Source: Prescottella subtropica
GTDB taxonomy: Bacteria > Actinomycetota > Actinomycetes > Mycobacteriales > Mycobacteriaceae
Direction of reading: 5' to 3'
Assembly (NCBI RefSeq): GCF_005434945.1
Contig: NZ_SKCH01000006.1
Span: 124,001-188,000, forward strand
DNA: 64,000 nt
In this document: positions 9,507 through 20,619 of the stretch, one piece after another
Numbering within the stretch: the stretch's first letter is position 1
How the letters are laid out: each line of letters begins with the position of its first letter
Made by a program: the position numbers and the translations under genes
The notes under the pieces: model-generated
Seen by the model: only the letters and a program-made list of their open reading frames with translations
What the model was told of the DNA's origin: nothing
The model's database searches: none

Positions 9507-10232
9507 GTGAACGCCGCACCGCCCGAGGGCACCCTGCCGCACGACTTCGACCACACACACGCCGACGTCTCCGGCGGCTGGCTGCGCGCGGCCGTGTTCG
9601 GGGCGATGGACGGTCTGGTCACCAACACCGCGCTCGTCGCCGGTGTCGGCGGGGCCGGCGTCGACGCGGACACCGTGATCCTCAGCGGTGTCGCCGGCCT
9701 GGTCGCGGGCGCGTTCTCGATGGCGCTCGGCGAATACACGTCGGTGAAGACGTCGAACGAACAGATCGACGCCGAGGTGCGGGTCGAACGCCGGGCGCTG
9801 CACACACATCCGGAGGCCGAACAGGCCGAACTGGTGGAGACGTTCACCGCGATGGGGATGAGCGAGCAGACCGCGCGGGCCGCGGCCGCCGAGATCCACC
9901 TCGACCCGGACCGGGCCGTCGACATCCACATCACCGCCGAGTTGGGCGTGAACCCGAACGAGAAGCCGTCGCCGCTCGTGGCGTCCGGTTCGTCGTTCGT
10001 GCTGTTCTCGATCGGCGCGATCATCCCGCTGATCCCGTACCTGCTCGGATTCGCGTCCCTCGCCGCCGGACTCGCGGTCGGCGGTCTGGGGCTACTGCTC
10101 GCGGGCGCGCTCGCCGCGCACTTCACCGACCAGTCCAAGCTCCTCGGCGCCGCCCGACAGTTGCTGTTCGGGGCGATCGCGGTGGGCGCCACCTACCTCG
10201 TCGGCATGCTCGTCGGGGTCGGCGTGTCCTGA
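9507..10232 (+). CDS. VIT1/CCC1-family membrane transporter (Fe/Mn type)
   Basis: The family exports Fe2+ or Mn2+ from the cytosol. The 241-residue protein starts HDFDHTHADV, then has a first helix in GAMDGLVTNTALVAG, a second with AGAFSMALGEYTSVKT (the conserved metal-path segment), a cytoplasmic helical domain rich in Glu, and three C-terminal helices. The GTG at 9507 begins the homologous region; the frame is open to 9411. Its last 141 bases overlap the 3' end of the MFS gene on the opposite strand, an unusually long tail-to-tail overlap. Confidence 0.9.
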   Translation: MNAAPPEGTLPHDFDHTHADVSGGWLRAAVFGAMDGLVTNTALVAGVGGAGVDADTVILSGVAGLVAGAFSMALGEYTSVKTSNEQIDAEVRVERRALHTHPEAEQAELVETFTAMGMSEQTARAAAAEIHLDPDRAVDIHITAELGVNPNEKPSPLVASGSSFVLFSIGAIIPLIPYLLGFASLAAGLAVGGLGLLLAGALAAHFTDQSKLLGAARQLLFGAIAVGATYLVGMLVGVGVS

Positions 10233-11465
10233 CCCGGCATGCTCGTCGGCGTCGTACCGGCCGGTGGGCGCGAACATCCACAGCAGCAGCGGGGTCAGCA
10301 TCACCGCACCGGTCACCGCCCACGCCGCCCCGTACGACCACGTCTGCGCGACGACACCCGCGACGAGCGGTCCGGCGAAACTGCCGACGTCGTTGGACAT
10401 CTGGTAGAGCGCGAGGACGGGGCCGCCGCGGCGCTTCGAGCCGATGACGTCGGCGACCGCGGCCTGCTGCGCCGGGCCCATGATCCCCGATCCGAGTCCG
10501 CACACCGCGGTGGCGAGGAAGAACAGCACCAGGTTGCCGGTCTGCCCCATCACGATCGTCGACACGCCGCACACGAGCAGACCCAGCAGCACGAACGGTT
10601 TGCGTCCGATCCGGTCGGACAGCCGCCCGGACTGCATCAGCACCGCCGCGTTGCCGACCGCGAACACCGTCAGCGCGATCGCCGCCATCGCCCCGTCACC
10701 GCCGAGGACCTCGACGACGAACAGCGGCACCAGCGAGATCCGCACCCCGAAGATCACCCAGCCGGTCACGAAGTTCGAGCCGAGCGACGCCCGGTACAGC
10801 GACGACCGCAGCCCGTCCCGCAGCGTCATCGTCGTCAACTCACCCGCCGTCTCCGGCTCGGCGAGCTGCGACTTCCGCAGCGCCAGGTAGACGACGGTGG
10901 CCGCGACCAGCAGGGCCACCGCGTAGATCACGAACGGCACCCGCAGCCCGAATCCGGCGAGCGCACCACCGAACAGCGGCCCGGTGATGGTGCCGATGAG
11001 GAACGCCGCCGAATACACCCCGGACACCCGGCCGCGCCCGTCCGGCGGGGAGATCCGGATGAGCAGACCCAGCGCGGACACCGTGAACATCGTCGACCCG
11101 ATACCGCCGAGCGACCGGAAGATCAGCAGCTGCCAGTAGTCGGCCGCGAACGCGCACGCACCGGTCGACACCGCGGTGATGACCAGACCGGTCAGGTAGA
11201 CGGGCCGCTCCCCCAGCTTCTGCACCAGGGTGCCGCTCATCGGCGCGAACAGCAGCCGCATCAGCGCGAACGCACTGATCACCGCGCTGGCCGCGGTGAC
11301 ACCGACGTCGAAGCTGCGGGCGAACTGCGGCAGCACCGGCGCTACGATGCCGAACCCGACCGCGACGATGAACGCCGCCACGACCAGGACCCAGATTTCC
11401 TTGGGGAGCTTCGCAGCGGCGTTCGTCAGGGCGGGATGCGTAGGAGCATCAGGCGTGCGCTTCAT
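10092..11465 (-). CDS. MFS transporter (multidrug efflux type) with antisense-encoded tail
   Basis: A 12-helix major facilitator protein of 457 residues. The loop motif GRLSDRIGRKP after helix 8 and GERPVYLTG after helix 2 are typical of drug/H+ antiporters. The ATG at 11465 starts MKRTPDAPTHP just before the first helix. The final 50 or so residues are hydrophilic and rich in Asp, His and Glu, unlike typical MFS ends, and are encoded opposite the last helices of the VIT1-type gene. The tail may be a read-through extension after loss of the ancestral stop. Substrate unknown. Confidence 0.88.
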   Translation of the reverse strand: MKRTPDAPTHPALTNAAAKLPKEIWVLVVAAFIVAVGFGIVAPVLPQFARSFDVGVTAASAVISAFALMRLLFAPMSGTLVQKLGERPVYLTGLVITAVSTGACAFAADYWQLLIFRSLGGIGSTMFTVSALGLLIRISPPDGRGRVSGVYSAAFLIGTITGPLFGGALAGFGLRVPFVIYAVALLVAATVVYLALRKSQLAEPETAGELTTMTLRDGLRSSLYRASLGSNFVTGWVIFGVRISLVPLFVVEVLGGDGAMAAIALTVFAVGNAAVLMQSGRLSDRIGRKPFVLLGLLVCGVSTIVMGQTGNLVLFFLATAVCGLGSGIMGPAQQAAVADVIGSKRRGGPVLALYQMSNDVGSFAGPLVAGVVAQTWSYGAAWAVTGAVMLTPLLLWMFAPTGRYDADEHAGSGHADPDEHADEVGGAHRDRPEQQLSGGAEELGLVGEVRGERAREQ

Positions 11466-11500
11466 CGCCGATGAATCTATCGGCGAAAGAATCTCCCAGG

Positions 11501-13138
<1,638 letters not shown>

Positions 13139-13218
13139 CGACATCCTCCGCTTCGTCGTACCTTCACAGCACCGGCAAATCCGCTCCATCGTGCCAGTGC
13201 CGACGGCTACCGGCCGGT

Positions 13219-13563
13219 TCAACGCGTGAGGTGGAATCCCAGCCACGCGGCACCGATCCCGGCGGCAAGACTGACCGTGACGTACAGCGCCGCGGTGGTC
13301 GCCGCCCGCACCCGAGCCAGACCGACGGCCTCGGTCGCGAACGTCGAATACGTGGTGAGCCCGCCGCAGAACCCGGTGCCGAGCAGCGCGAACACCGCCG
13401 CCGGCACCGTCGCCCCGGCGAGCAGGCCGAGGATCAGGCACCCGGCGACGTTGACGACGAACGTCGGCACCGGGAAACTGCCGAACGAGTGCAGGTGCCG
13501 CCCCGCCAGATACCGGACACCGGCCCCCACCCCGCCGCCGAGCGCAACCCACAGCACCGTCAC
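13219..13563 (-). CDS. crcB: CrcB/Fluc fluoride exporter subunit (second of pair)
   Basis: Fluc proteins are small four-helix subunits that assemble as antiparallel dimers to export fluoride. This 114-residue copy has [12 protein letters not shown] and [11 protein letters not shown], the pore motifs. It starts at GTG 13563, with GGAGGTGG six bases upstream, overlapping the upstream crcB stop by four bases (GTGA). Paired crcB genes usually encode heterodimers whose subunits insert in opposite orientations. Confidence 0.92.
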   Translation of the reverse strand: MTVLWVALGGGVGAGVRYLAGRHLHSFGSFPVPTFVVNVAGCLILGLLAGATVPAAVFALLGTGFCGGLTTYSTFATEAVGLARVRAATTAALYVTVSLAAGIGAAWLGFHLTR

Positions 13564-13925
13564 GCCGCCACCTCCTGCCGGCGTCCGTGCAGGTACTCGC
13601 CGAGCGCCATCCCGGCCCGCGCCGCCAGCAGCGCCGGCAGCAGGGTTGCGGCGACGTACAGCGCGGCGGTCGCCGGATTCTGCACGGCGTCGACCGCGAA
13701 CGTGGAGAAGGTGGTGAACCCGCCCAGGACACCGGTGCCGAGGAACAGTCGCCACAACCGGTCCGGGCCGAGCATCGCGGCCACCGTTCCCAGCAGCAGC
13801 GACCCCACGATGTTGATCACCGCGATCGTCCAGATACCGGGAAACTGCTGGGACAGCAGCCACCGGGTGCAGGCACCGACCGCACCACCGGCAGCGACGA
13901 CCGTCAGCGCCCGCACCTCCACCAT
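13560..13925 (-). CDS. crcB: CrcB/Fluc fluoride exporter subunit (first of pair)
   Basis: A 121-residue homologue of the neighbouring gene, with [11 protein letters not shown] and [11 protein letters not shown]. The two subunits are clearly divergent in sequence, as expected of an obligate heterodimer. The start lies only 22 bases beyond the tmRNA terminator hairpin, so its transcription must come either from read-through or from a promoter buried near the end of tmRNA. No fluoride riboswitch fits in that gap. Confidence 0.92.
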   Translation of the reverse strand: MVEVRALTVVAAGGAVGACTRWLLSQQFPGIWTIAVINIVGSLLLGTVAAMLGPDRLWRLFLGTGVLGGFTTFSTFAVDAVQNPATAALYVAATLLPALLAARAGMALGEYLHGRRQEVAA

Positions 13926-13947
13926 CGTTCCTCCCGATCGGACGAGA

Positions 13948-13982
13948 AAGGCCCCTCACCCGAACTTCGGGTGAGGGGCCTT
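13948..13982 (-). terminator. Terminator of tmRNA
   Basis: A 17-bp near-perfect palindrome with a GGCCCCTCACCCGAA core lies three bases downstream of the tmRNA 3' end. The minus-strand transcript continues TTTCTCG. Strong stem and position support an intrinsic terminator. Confidence 0.85.
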
Positions 13983-13985
13983 CGG

Positions 13986-14353
13986 TGGAGCTGCCGGGAA
14001 TCGAACCCGGGTCCTCCGCCGCTTCGTCAGGGCTTCTCCGTGTGCAGTTCGCTAAGCCTCTACTTGGATCTCCCGGTCTCGCGAACAAGCCGGGATGACG
14101 ATCCCAGTCGCTGTTGGATGTCCCGTTCCACTCCGCGACCGAGTGGAACGGTAGAGCCCTCTAGCTGATGCCAGTACCCGACCCGAGGGCGAGATCGGAC
14201 TGACAGACACGCTTCGTTGCTTAGGCAGCGAGAGCGTAGTCGCGCTGATTGGAATCGGCGCTTAATTGGTTGCATCGACGCTTACGGTGGTCTCTTGCCT
14301 GCACCGACACGCTTCCCCTGACTCGACGTACGCAGTCGAAACCGTTCAGCCCC
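13986..14353 (-). ncRNA. ssrA: tmRNA
   Basis: Transfer-messenger RNA rescues stalled ribosomes together with SmpB. The reverse complement begins GGGGCTGAACGGTTTCGACT and ends GGTTCGATTCCCGGCAGCTCCA; the two ends pair as a tRNA-Ala-like acceptor stem. The tag frame at 14259-14221 reads ADSNQRDYALAA followed by TAA. Length is 368 bases. The 3' CCA is only partly encoded (CC, then G). Its protein partner SmpB is encoded at 17889-18362. Confidence 0.97.
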
Positions 14354-14455
14354 GTACGTGCCCCGCGATTTTCGTGGGGCCACCTACTGTAACCCGATCC
14401 GGCACTGGATTCATCCCGATTTCCGCTAATGTCTTTCGTTGGGTCGGGGAAGCCC

Positions 14456-14489
14456 GGTGACGCTCGTCACCTTCTTATTCGTCACCTTC
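14456..14489. promoter_or_regulatory. Operator-like repeats upstream of the secretory lipase
   Basis: GGTGACG-CT-CGTCACC (14456-14471) is a perfect inverted repeat. CGTCACCTTC occurs twice as a direct repeat at 14465-14474 and 14480-14489. The cluster ends 15 bases before the ATG, so a bound protein would block transcription or initiation. Confidence 0.45.
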
Positions 14490-14504
14490 ACTGGGGAGTG
14501 ATTC

Positions 14505-15710
14505 ATGACGTTCTTGGCACGTCGAACGACGGCCGCTGCGGCACTCGCACTGACAGCACTCGTCGGCGCCGCGGTCGCGACACCGGCGGCCTCCGCGGCC
14601 CCGGCGTATCCGACGCCGTTGCCGGATCCGTTCTATGCCGCGCCCGCGGACATCGCGTCGAAGGCGCCCGGCGACGTCCTCGAGACTCGCCGCACCGACA
14701 CGTGGCTGGCACCGGGCAACGAGGTGTGGCAGATCAAGTACCGGTCCACCGATTCCGCGGGCGAGCCGATTCCGGCGGTCACGACGGTCATCAAGCCCGT
14801 GAACGCGCCGGCCGACGTGCCGGTGCTGTCGTATCAGGCGATCGTCAACTCGCTCGGGCTGCAGTGCGCGCCGTCGGCCGCCCTGTTCACCGGCGAGATC
14901 AAGGACGTCTTCGGGCTGCCGCTCGTGCTGTCCCGCGGGTGGGCGGTCGCCCTCCCCGACCACCTCGGCCCGAACAGTGCATACGGTGCCGCGAAGCTCG
15001 GCGGCATGATCACCCTCGACGGGGTCCGTGCGATCAAGAAAGTGCCGGAACTGCAGTTCACGAACAGCCCGGTCGCCCTCGCCGGCTACTCGGGCGGCGG
15101 CATGTCCACCGCGTGGGCCGCGGCCCTGAATCCGACGTATGCGCCGGACGTGAAGCTCGCCGGTGTCGCCCAGGGCGGTGTGCCCGCGGACATCGAGGAG
15201 ATGGCCGTCGGGCTCGGACTGGCGGATCGGCATCCCGGGTTCGGTCTCGGTTTCGCGGCCGCGATCGGTCTCGAGCGCGAGTACCCCGAGCAGTTGCCGC
15301 TCGGTGACCAGCTCACCCCGGCCGGACTGGCGGTCCGGGAGGACTTCAAGGACGACTGCCGCACGATGTTGCTCGCGAAGGGTCTGCTGCACAGCGTCAG
15401 CGAGGTCGCCCATTCGACGAACCTGCTGCAGGACGAGAAGGTCAAGGCCGTGATGCGGGAGAACAGCCTCGTGCACTACGAGGGCATCCCCACCACCCCG
15501 GTGTTCATGTGGCACGGCACCTCCGATCCGCTGACGCCGTACGGTTCGGTCGCAGCGGTCGCGGACCGCTACTGCAAGGCCGGTGCGACGCTCGAGTTCC
15601 GCAGCTTCCCCATCGCCGAGCACATGACGAACGCGGCGATCGGACTGCCCGAGGCCATCCGGTACATCGCGGACCGGTTCGCGGGCGTGCCCGCACCCAG
15701 CAACTGCTGA
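14505..15710 (+). CDS. Secreted lipase/esterase of the LIP (secretory lipase) family
   Basis: The 401-residue protein begins with a clear signal peptide: ARRTTA, a hydrophobic run, then a likely cut after ASA at residue 31. The mature enzyme has the nucleophile motif GYSGGG with Ser196, and later a WHGTSDPLTPY segment and AEHMTNA that would supply the Asp and His of the triad. This matches the LIP family of secreted triacylglycerol lipases, common in Nocardiaceae. GGGGAG sits eight bases upstream of the ATG. It is monocistronic. Natural substrate unknown. Confidence 0.9.
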   Translation: MTFLARRTTAAAALALTALVGAAVATPAASAAPAYPTPLPDPFYAAPADIASKAPGDVLETRRTDTWLAPGNEVWQIKYRSTDSAGEPIPAVTTVIKPVNAPADVPVLSYQAIVNSLGLQCAPSAALFTGEIKDVFGLPLVLSRGWAVALPDHLGPNSAYGAAKLGGMITLDGVRAIKKVPELQFTNSPVALAGYSGGGMSTAWAAALNPTYAPDVKLAGVAQGGVPADIEEMAVGLGLADRHPGFGLGFAAAIGLEREYPEQLPLGDQLTPAGLAVREDFKDDCRTMLLAKGLLHSVSEVAHSTNLLQDEKVKAVMRENSLVHYEGIPTTPVFMWHGTSDPLTPYGSVAAVADRYCKAGATLEFRSFPIAEHMTNAAIGLPEAIRYIADRFAGVPAPSNC

Positions 15711-15774
15711 CCGTGTCCACACTGCGGGATTCCTCACCGAATCCACCTGGACGGACGTTCAGTTTCACCTAGCG

Positions 15775-15803
15775 TCCTGACGAAACAGACCGTTTCGTCA
15801 GGA
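15775..15803. promoter_or_regulatory. 12-bp perfect palindrome over the ribosome binding site of the peptidase gene
   Basis: TCCTGACGAAAC (15775-15786) and its exact complement (15792-15803) are separated by five bases. The right arm contains most of the AGGAG that serves the ATG at 15814. A TAGCGT -10-like hexamer ends at 15775. The element could be a TetR-type operator, an RNA hairpin that hides the ribosome binding site, or both. Confidence 0.5.
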
Positions 15804-15813
15804 GACCTCCACG

Positions 15814-17892
15814 ATGACCGCTCGATCCGGGTTCGTTCGACGCCGGGCGGTCGCACTGCTCGGTGCCGTCGTCGCCGTCGCCCTGACGGGGGCGTCGGCG
15901 ACGGCAGTCCCGCTGTCTCCGCTGCCCGCCGATCCCGGACCGGTCACCGACCCGGTGTACGGGCTCGCCGGCGGCTGCTACACGCTCGCCGCCGCCGCCG
16001 GCGGCGGCGGCGGTCAGGGTTTCGTCGCCCGTGACGGTGCCGGATTCCGGTCCGGCGCGGATGCCGCGTCGGCCACCCCGTTCCGGATGCAGGCCGCGCA
16101 ACTCGGCCGGTTCCTGTTCGTCGCCGACGACGCCACCATGGTCGCGGGCGGCCCGGCCGGGGTGACGGCGTCCGCGCAGGCGGTCCCGGACGCGGACTGG
16201 ACGGTGACGTCCACCGACGGGGTGTACACCGCGACCGGCACGGTGACCGGCAGACAGTTGATCGTGGGCGGCGACGGCCGTCTCACCGTCGCCGATCCGG
16301 GTACCGCGCCGGGGGCCGGGGATTTCCGTCTCGCCGCCGCCACCGGCTGCGCCGACGTCCCGGAGGCCGACGTGAACGCGACCGGTGTCCCGTCCGGCAC
16401 GGACGGGTCCGGTCAGGTACGCGGATTCGTCGACACCCACGTCCACATGAACGCGAACGAGTTCATCGGCGGCGAGATCCGCTGCGGCGAGCCGTACTCG
16501 CCGCTCGGCGTCACCGTCGCATTGCGCGACTGCGACGACCACGGACCGGACGGGGCGACGGCGCTGCTCGAGAACGTCCTCTCGCACGGCACCCCGTTCG
16601 ACAACCACGACACCACGATGTGGCCGAGCTTCGCCGACGTGCCCGCCTACGACTCGATGACGCACGAGCAAACGTACTACCGGTGGGTCGAGCGGGCGTG
16701 GCGCGGCGGGCTGCGCATCTTCTCGAATCTGCTGGTGTCCAATCGGGTGCTGTGCGAGCTGTATCCGCTGCGCAGCAATCCGTGCGACGAGATGGAGACC
16801 GTCCGAATCCAGGCGCGGCAGGCGTACGGGATCCAGGACTACGTCGACGCCCGGTACGGCGGTCCCGGTCGCGGCTGGTTCCGCATCGTGTCCTCCCCCG
16901 CCGAGGCCCGCGCGGTCGCCGCGTCCGGCAAGCTCGCCGTCACGCTCGGCGTGGAGATCTCCGAACCGTTCGGCTGCGGGATCCGCGACGGGGTCGCCCA
17001 GTGCACCGAGGCCGACATCGACGCCGGTCTCGACGAGTTGCACGGGCTGGGGGTGCGGCAGGTGATCCTCGCTCACAAGTTCGACAACGCGCTCGGCGGT
17101 GTCCGCTTCGACGAGGGCATCACCGGGATCGCGGTCAACGCCGGCAACTTCCTGGGCACCGGACGGTTCTGGGAGACGCAGCCGTGCGTCGGTGTGGCGA
17201 AGGACAATCCGATCGGCAACGTCGACACCGACACCGCCCGGCAGGTGGCCGCCGTACTACCTCCGGGCGTCACGCTGCCGGTGTACCCGGAGGGGCCGTC
17301 GTGCAATGCCCGCGGGCTGACCGACCTCGGCGCGTACGCGGTCCGCGCTCTGATGTCCCGCGGCATGATCGTCGACGTCGACCACATGAGCGCGAAGACG
17401 GCCGACGCGGCCCTGACGATCCTCGAGGACGCCCGCTACTCGGGTGTCGTGTCGAGCCACAGCTGGACCGACCCGTCGAACTATCCGCGGATCTACCGGC
17501 TCGGCGGGTTCGTGGCGTCGTATGCGAGTCCGGTCGAGGAGTTCGTCGAGGACTGGCGCACGACCCGCACCGCCCGGGACGACGACTACTTCTTCGGCTT
17601 CGGGTACGGCGCCGACACCAACGGGTTCGGGGCGCAGCCGGCGCCGCCGAAGGACGGCCGCAGTCTCGTCACCTACCCGTTCACCACGTTCGACGGCACC
17701 GTGATGGACCGGCAGCAGGCCGGCACCCGGGTGTTCGACTTCGACACCGACGGCCTGGCCCAGTACGGGCTGACCCCCGACTGGATCGAGGCGATGCGCA
17801 CGTACGCGGGCGCCGACGGCGACCAGTTCATGGCCGACATGACCCGGGGCGCCGAGGCGTACCTGCAGATGTGGGAGCGGGCCGCGCGTTAA
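15814..17892 (+). CDS. Secreted membrane-dipeptidase-like (M19/amidohydrolase superfamily) protein
   Basis: A 692-residue exported protein. Residues 1-32 form a signal peptide. About 170 residues of a non-catalytic, beta-rich N-terminal region follow. The catalytic part starts with the metal site VDTHVHMN, and continues with [29 protein letters not shown] and VVSSHSW, which match the His/Asp ligands of the renal-dipeptidase-like TIM barrel. It is much longer than a typical M19 enzyme (about 350-400 residues). Its stop overlaps the smpB stop by two bases on the opposite strand. Substrate is not predictable. Confidence 0.78.
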   Translation: MTARSGFVRRRAVALLGAVVAVALTGASATAVPLSPLPADPGPVTDPVYGLAGGCYTLAAAAGGGGGQGFVARDGAGFRSGADAASATPFRMQAAQLGRFLFVADDATMVAGGPAGVTASAQAVPDADWTVTSTDGVYTATGTVTGRQLIVGGDGRLTVADPGTAPGAGDFRLAAATGCADVPEADVNATGVPSGTDGSGQVRGFVDTHVHMNANEFIGGEIRCGEPYSPLGVTVALRDCDDHGPDGATALLENVLSHGTPFDNHDTTMWPSFADVPAYDSMTHEQTYYRWVERAWRGGLRIFSNLLVSNRVLCELYPLRSNPCDEMETVRIQARQAYGIQDYVDARYGGPGRGWFRIVSSPAEARAVAASGKLAVTLGVEISEPFGCGIRDGVAQCTEADIDAGLDELHGLGVRQVILAHKFDNALGGVRFDEGITGIAVNAGNFLGTGRFWETQPCVGVAKDNPIGNVDTDTARQVAAVLPPGVTLPVYPEGPSCNARGLTDLGAYAVRALMSRGMIVDVDHMSAKTADAALTILEDARYSGVVSSHSWTDPSNYPRIYRLGGFVASYASPVEEFVEDWRTTRTARDDDYFFGFGYGADTNGFGAQPAPPKDGRSLVTYPFTTFDGTVMDRQQAGTRVFDFDTDGLAQYGLTPDWIEAMRTYAGADGDQFMADMTRGAEAYLQMWERAAR

Positions 17893-18362
17893 CGCATGCC
17901 CTTGATGCGCCGTCCGAGCTCGCGGGTGACCTCGCGCTCGGCGGTGCGCTTGGCGATGTCCTGACGCTTGTCGTAGTCCTGCTTGCCCTTCGCGAGGGCG
18001 AGTTCGACCTTGACCTTGCCGTCGGAGAAGTACATGGACAGCGGCACCAGCGTCTGGTTGCCCTCGCGGGACTTGCCGACCAGGTGCTCGATCTCGCGCC
18101 GGTGCAGCAGCAGCTTGCGGGTGCGTCGCGGCGCATGGTTGGTCCACGTGCCCTGCGTGTACTCGGGGATGTGCAGGCCCCGCAGCCACACCTCGCCGTG
18201 GTCGACGGTGGCGAACGCGTCGACGAGCGACGCCTTGCCCTCGCGCAGGCTCTTCACCTCGGTGCCCACCAGTGCGACACCCGCCTCGTACGTGTCGAGG
18301 ATGGTGTAGTTGTGTCGCGCCTTGCGGTTGGTCGCGATGACTTTGCGGCCCTTTTCTTTCAC
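17889..18362 (-). CDS. smpB: SmpB, SsrA-binding protein
   Basis: SmpB binds tmRNA and guides it to stalled ribosomes. The sequence has the characteristic [34 protein letters not shown] and a basic C-terminal tail [17 protein letters not shown] ending RRIKGMR, which enters the mRNA channel. The GTG at 18362 gives 157 residues; an ATG at 18374 would add four. It is last in the prfB-mscS-ftsE-ftsX-smpB order conserved with mycobacteria. Confidence 0.95.
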   Translation of the reverse strand: MKEKGRKVIATNRKARHNYTILDTYEAGVALVGTEVKSLREGKASLVDAFATVDHGEVWLRGLHIPEYTQGTWTNHAPRRTRKLLLHRREIEHLVGKSREGNQTLVPLSMYFSDGKVKVELALAKGKQDYDKRQDIAKRTAEREVTRELGRRIKGMR

Positions 18363-18426
18363 GCCTCCCAGCATAGGTGCCGCGACAACCGGATTACGCG
18401 CAGCGCCGCCCGGCCGGCCCCGCCGG

Positions 18427-19332
18427 TCAGTCCCGCACGTACAGGCGCAACGCGACGTACGCGGTGATCGCGGCCATGCCCGCGCCGGCGATCGCGATGA
18501 ACGGCGACACCAGCAGCACATCGCTGTTGGAGATGCGGGCGACGATGTTGGCGTCGTAGATGTCGCCGAGGACGTCGTCGACGAACAGGTTCTTCGCCGT
18601 GAACAGGCCGACGATCGCCAGCGCCGAACCGATGAGCGCCGCGACGACGGCCTCGAGCAGGAACGGCAACTGCGTGTACCAGCGGGTGGCGCCGACCAGG
18701 CGCATGATGCCGACCTCGGTGCGGCGGGTCAGCGCCGCGACCTGCACCATGTTGGCGATCAGGAAGATCGCGGCGATCGCCTGCACGATCGCGATCGCGA
18801 ACGCGGCGTTGCGGATGCCGCCGAGCACACTGAACAGCCGGTCGACGAGTTCCCGCTGGTTGAGGATGCTGTCGATGCCGGGCCGCAACGCGAAATCCGT
18901 GTTGAGAACGTCGAACTGGTCGGGATCGCTCAGCTTCACCTTGAACGACGCCGGGAACGACTCCGCGTTCACCAGCGACGCCAGCTCCGGGTTGTCCTTG
19001 AACACCCGGTCGGTGGCGTCGGCGACGGCGGCGTCCCGGTCGAGGTACTGCACCGACACGACCGCGTCGGTGTTCTCGAGGTCGCTGCGGATGGTGCGGC
19101 AGATGTCCTGCTCGCAGTTCGGGTCGGCCGCGGAGATGTCGTCGGTGAGGAACAGCTGCACCTCGACGCGGTCCAGGAAGATGTGCTGCGTCTTGTCGGC
19201 CATCTGCACGATCAGCAGGCCGCCGCCGAACAGGCCCAGCGAGATCGCGGTCGTGAGGATCATCGCGACGGTCATCGTGATGTTGCGGCGCAGGCCGGTG
19301 AGGACCTCGCTGAGGATGAAACTGGCACGCAT
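18427..19332 (-). CDS. ftsX: FtsX, cell-division ABC transporter permease
   Basis: FtsX with FtsE forms a membrane complex that activates cell-wall hydrolases (RipC in mycobacteria) at the septum. The 301-residue protein has one N-terminal helix (residues 20-43), an extracellular domain with two cysteines in NCEQDICRT, then three helices near the C-terminus. [18 protein letters not shown] is the conserved cytoplasmic coupling segment. The gene follows ftsE by 51 bases. Confidence 0.95.
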   Translation of the reverse strand: MRASFILSEVLTGLRRNITMTVAMILTTAISLGLFGGGLLIVQMADKTQHIFLDRVEVQLFLTDDISAADPNCEQDICRTIRSDLENTDAVVSVQYLDRDAAVADATDRVFKDNPELASLVNAESFPASFKVKLSDPDQFDVLNTDFALRPGIDSILNQRELVDRLFSVLGGIRNAAFAIAIVQAIAAIFLIANMVQVAALTRRTEVGIMRLVGATRWYTQLPFLLEAVVAALIGSALAIVGLFTAKNLFVDDVLGDIYDANIVARISNSDVLLVSPFIAIAGAGMAAITAYVALRLYVRD

Positions 19333-19383
19333 CGGGAGGCAGTCCTTGCAGTCGTCTGTTCGGGAGCGGTGAGGAACGCCGGT

Positions 19384-20073
19384 CTAGCGGCCGACGGCGT
19401 ACACGCCCCGCGCTTCGTCGCGCACCACCTTGCCCTGATCGAGCTCGACGACACGGCGGCGCATCGCATCGACGATGAGGTGGTCGTGGGTGGCCATGAG
19501 CACGGTGGTGCCGGTGCGGTTGATCCGTTCGAGCAGCAGCATGATGTCGGTGCTCGTGTCGGGGTCGAGGTTGCCGGTGGGTTCGTCGGCGAGCAGCACC
19601 AGCGGCCGGTTGACGAACGCCCGCGCGATCGCGACCCGCTGCTGTTCACCGCCGGACAACTCGTTCGGCAACCGGTCCGCCTTACCGGCCAACCCCACCA
19701 GATCGAGCACCTCGGGGACGGTCCGGGCGATCACCGACCGGGGTTTGCCTATCACCTCGAGCGCGAACGCGACGTTCTCCGACACCGTCTTGTTCGGCAG
19801 CAGCCGGAAGTCCTGGAACACGTAGCCGACGCTCTGCCGCAGCTTCGGCACCTTGCGTCCGGACAGCTTGTTGACATGGAAGTCGGCGACGTGGATGTCC
19901 CCCGACGTGGGCGTCTCCTCCCGCAGGAGCAGCTGCATGAACGTGCTCTTCCCGGAGCCGGACGGCCCGATGAGGAACACGAACTCGCCCTTGTCGATCT
20001 CGACGTTCACCTTGTCCAGGGCCGGCCGGGTGGAGGCCTTGTAGAACTTGGAGACATCCTTGACGCTGATCAC
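19384..20073 (-). CDS. ftsE: FtsE, cell-division ATP-binding protein
   Basis: The ATPase of the FtsEX complex. In 229 residues it shows Walker [11 protein letters not shown]-loop QDFRLLP, signature LSGGEQQR, Walker [13 protein letters not shown] and the H-loop MATHDH. The start is GTG 20073 ([11 protein letters not shown]). It lies upstream of ftsX and downstream of a Pro/Thr-rich membrane protein, as in mycobacteria. Confidence 0.96.
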   Translation of the reverse strand: MISVKDVSKFYKASTRPALDKVNVEIDKGEFVFLIGPSGSGKSTFMQLLLREETPTSGDIHVADFHVNKLSGRKVPKLRQSVGYVFQDFRLLPNKTVSENVAFALEVIGKPRSVIARTVPEVLDLVGLAGKADRLPNELSGGEQQRVAIARAFVNRPLVLLADEPTGNLDPDTSTDIMLLLERINRTGTTVLMATHDHLIVDAMRRRVVELDQGKVVRDEARGVYAVGR

Positions 20074-20136
20074 GGAAGGCAGTCTAGCCGTTATCCAACG
20101 GTGACCTCGGGGTTCGACGCGGCCGCTCGTGCGCGG

Positions 20137-20619
20137 TCAGCCCTCCGGGCTGGGGACGACGGTCTCGCCGGATCCGGTCGTGGTCCCGGCCGACGACTGC
20201 GTCCCCTGCGGGGCCCCGGTCGTGGTGGCCGACTGCTGTCCGGCCGGCGCGGTCGGTGTCGGTGTCGATGTCGGTGACACGCTCGTCGTGGTGCCGGTCC
20301 GGTTCGTCCCCGACTGTCCCTGCGACGGGGACGGCGTCACGGACTGCTCGGACGACGCGGCCGGGGTCGACGTCTCCGGTTCGGTGGACGGCGTCTGTCG
20401 CGACGGCGGGTTCGGCGCCGGTTCCGGCACGTACTGCTGGGTCGTGCCCGGCACCGGCTGCTCGGTGCTCTGGGCCGGTTGCTCGTTCAGTGTCCCGTTG
20501 AGGATCGACAGTCCCAACCACAGCACGCACATGAACACCGTCGTGGTGCGCATCCGGCCGTGGAACAGGGTGCGGGGAATCCGCGTCCACAACCGGGACA
20601 GCTTCTCCTGTCCGGTCAT
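20137..20619 (-). CDS. Single-pass membrane protein with Ser/Thr/Pro-rich extracellular tail
   Basis: The 160-residue protein has a short basic cytoplasmic head, one helix at about residues 25-43 (FMCVLWLGLSIL), and a long tail of Thr, Ser, Pro, Gln and Gly that is probably disordered and outside the cell. It has no recognisable catalytic domain. Its ATG overlaps the stop of the MscS-like gene (ATGA), so the two are coupled. It occupies the place of Rv3103c, a proline-rich membrane protein, in the conserved prfB-ftsEX order. A role near FtsEX or the wall is an inference. Confidence 0.8.
   Translation of the reverse strand: MTGQEKLSRLWTRIPRTLFHGRMRTTTVFMCVLWLGLSILNGTLNEQPAQSTEQPVPGTTQQYVPEPAPNPPSRQTPSTEPETSTPAASSEQSVTPSPSQGQSGTNRTGTTTSVSPTSTPTPTAPAGQQSATTTGAPQGTQSSAGTTTGSGETVVPSPEG

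Noticed and set aside
13926-13947. Fluoride riboswitch before the crcB pair
   Set aside because: Only 22 bases separate the gene start from the tmRNA terminator, too short for the riboswitch.
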